DNA from: Flavobacteriales bacterium
GTDB taxonomy: Bacteria > Bacteroidota > Bacteroidia > Flavobacteriales > Flavobacteriaceae
DNA: 33,693 bases
Direction of reading: 5' to 3'
Assembly (NCBI GenBank): GCA_024643405.1
Contig: JAHENA010000024.1
Coordinates: forward strand, 1-33,693
The position numbers were made by a program, and so were the translations under genes. The notes beneath the pieces were generated by a model. It saw nothing but the letters and a program-made list of their open reading frames with translations. It had not been told where the DNA came from and searched no databases. Shown one piece after another: positions 32,781 to 33,693 of this stretch (its first letter is position 1; every line of letters begins with the position of its first letter).

Positions 32781-33139
32781 AAATAAAAAGTATAAATTTT
32801 ATAATGACTATTTTATTGGCTATTGCACTGTCTTTTGTATTACCATGGTGGTCTGTGATGGTTTCTGCATTTATAACATCTTTATTTTTATCTCTTAAAA
32901 AAGGGGCTGTTTTTTTTGTCCCTTTTTTAGCTATCGCATTGTTATGGTTTATTCATTCTTATTATTTAAGCAGTAGCAATGATTTTATTCTTGCTAAAAA
33001 AATAGCTGTTTTATTACCATTAAATGGTAATCAATATCTCTTATTACTTGTTACAGGCATTATAGGAGGTATAGCCGCAGGAGTCGCTGCTGTTTTTGGA
33101 AAACAGTGTCGTTTGATGCTAAGGTTAAGTAAAAAATAG
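32777..33139 (+). CDS. Small integral membrane protein coupled to the acylase gene
   Basis: The 120-residue product is almost wholly hydrophobic, with three to four predicted membrane helices (FIMTILLAIALSFVLPWWSV, FFVPFLAIALLWFIHSYY, YLLLLVTGIIGGIAAGVAAV) and a basic C-terminal tail. I know no function for it. Its ATG overlaps the acylase stop by four bases (ATGA), so the two are translated together. It may anchor or serve the acylase, which is inference from the overlap. The exonuclease gene starts nine bases after its stop. Confidence 0.7.
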   Translation: MKIKSINFIMTILLAIALSFVLPWWSVMVSAFITSLFLSLKKGAVFFVPFLAIALLWFIHSYYLSSSNDFILAKKIAVLLPLNGNQYLLLLVTGIIGGIAAGVAAVFGKQCRLMLRLSKK

Positions 33140-33148
33140 TAACAGGTT

Positions 33149-33693
33149 ATGATTTCAAAATTAAATCTTGAAAACATTTTATTTCTGGATATTGAAACCG
33201 TTCCAGAAGTTCCTTATTTTTCTGATTTAGATGAAACAAAACAGGCTTTATGGGAACATAAATCACAGTACCAAAGAAAAGAAAATGAGACGGCAGAAGC
33301 ATTTTATGAGCGTGCTGGAATTTGGGCAGAATTTGGAAAAATAATATGTGTTTCTGTTGGGTATTTTACCTTTAGAGGCGATATCAGAAACTTTAGAGTG
33401 ACCTCTTTTTATGGAGATGAAATTAAAATTCTAAAAGATTTTAAAAACTTATTGAACTCACATTTTAGTGAAACGAAGCATCTGCTTTGCGCCCATAATG
33501 GCAAAGAATTTGATTTTCCGTATATTGCCCGGCGCATGATTATAAACAATATCGAATTACCATACAAGCTCAATCTGTTTGGTAAAAAACCATGGGAAGT
33601 ACCTCATTTAGACACTTTGGAGCTCTGGAAATTTGGCGATTATAAGACCTATACGTCTTTGAAATTATTAACCAATGTACTAGGTATTCCATC
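33149..33693 (+). CDS. DEDD-type 3'-5' exonuclease, PolB-like (cut by the right edge)
   Basis: The first 181 residues are present. Exo I is LFLDIETVPE with the Asp and Glu metal ligands near residues 14-16, and Exo II is CAHNGKEFDFPYIARRM with its Asp. This is the pattern of stand-alone predicted PolB-like (RNase H fold) exonucleases common in Bacteroidota, which act on single-stranded nucleic acid. The third motif falls beyond the edge, so the DEDDy class is assumed. It starts nine bases after the small membrane protein and runs the same way, possibly on the same transcript. The start MISKLNLENI is preferred because it directly precedes the Exo I motif. Confidence 0.85.
   Translation, partial: MISKLNLENILFLDIETVPEVPYFSDLDETKQALWEHKSQYQRKENETAEAFYERAGIWAEFGKIICVSVGYFTFRGDIRNFRVTSFYGDEIKILKDFKNLLNSHFSETKHLLCAHNGKEFDFPYIARRMIINNIELPYKLNLFGKKPWEVPHLDTLELWKFGDYKTYTSLKLLTNVLGIP

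Noticed and set aside
1-33693. Mobile elements, CRISPR arrays, defence systems, tRNA or rRNA genes
   Set aside because: I looked for transposase or integrase motifs, regularly spaced repeats, toxin-antitoxin pairs and RNA gene signatures and saw none.

Overview
The window looks like chromosomal DNA of a Flavobacteriaceae-type bacterium (phylum Bacteroidota). The basis is the strongly AT-rich sequence, start codons preceded by A/T-rich tracts rather than Shine-Dalgarno sequences, several copies of the Bacteroidota -7 promoter box TAnnTTTG just upstream of genes, and gene families typical of the group (HemJ, crotonase, NtrY-like kinase, penicillin acylase, acyl-ACP desaturase, BNR-repeat exoprotein, cupin and PchR-like AraC regulators). 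No rRNA, tRNA, CRISPR array, insertion sequence, integrase or phage gene is visible, and the window reads as stable core chromosome.

Layout. Positions 1-5713 hold a partial lipocalin-like lipoprotein, a methyltransferase, a Cys-rich mini-protein, ferritin and metG (minus strand), then ldcA (plus) and a TerB/DnaJ protein (minus). Positions 5832-9239 hold a bacilliredoxin with a strong terminator, a three-gene unit (Cys-containing lipoprotein, PlsC acyltransferase, acyl-ACP desaturase) ended by a terminator, and an HD hydrolase starting immediately after it. Positions 9240-12170 form a small-gene accessory patch: a 41-aa membrane microprotein with its own promoter and terminator, a 58-aa protein behind an AraC regulator, a divergent secreted protein, a two-helix membrane protein, and a 20-nt motif repeated almost exactly upstream of two separate terminators.

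Positions 12198-30267 are dominated by a heme biosynthesis locus split around one divergent regulatory region (21989-22160). Rightwards run hemA, a hemC-hemD fusion, hemE, a GNAT acetyltransferase, hemF and hemB, followed by a CNNM/CBS protein and an O6-alkylguanine methyltransferase. Leftwards run a PchR-like AraC regulator, hemH, a MATE transporter, a large BNR-repeat exoprotein, hemJ, a histidine kinase, a small secreted protein and a crotonase. Together HemA, HemB, HemC/D, HemE, HemF, HemJ and HemH cover every step from glutamyl-tRNA to protoheme by the protoporphyrin route except glutamate-1-semialdehyde aminomutase (HemL), which is not in the window. The AraC gene sits exactly at the split, and its shared intergenic region carries two dyads and a clear hemA promoter, so it is the natural candidate regulator of both arms.

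The right end (30366-33693) has a periplasmic penicillin-acylase-type Ntn hydrolase overlapping a small membrane protein gene, then a truncated DEDD-type 3'-5' exonuclease.

I found no wholly new defence or mobile system. The most interesting signals are the 10-12 kb patch (duplicated pre-terminator motif, dyads, possible small RNA), the regulatory region between the AraC gene and hemA, the Cys-rich ferrochelatase, and the unannotated mini-genes.
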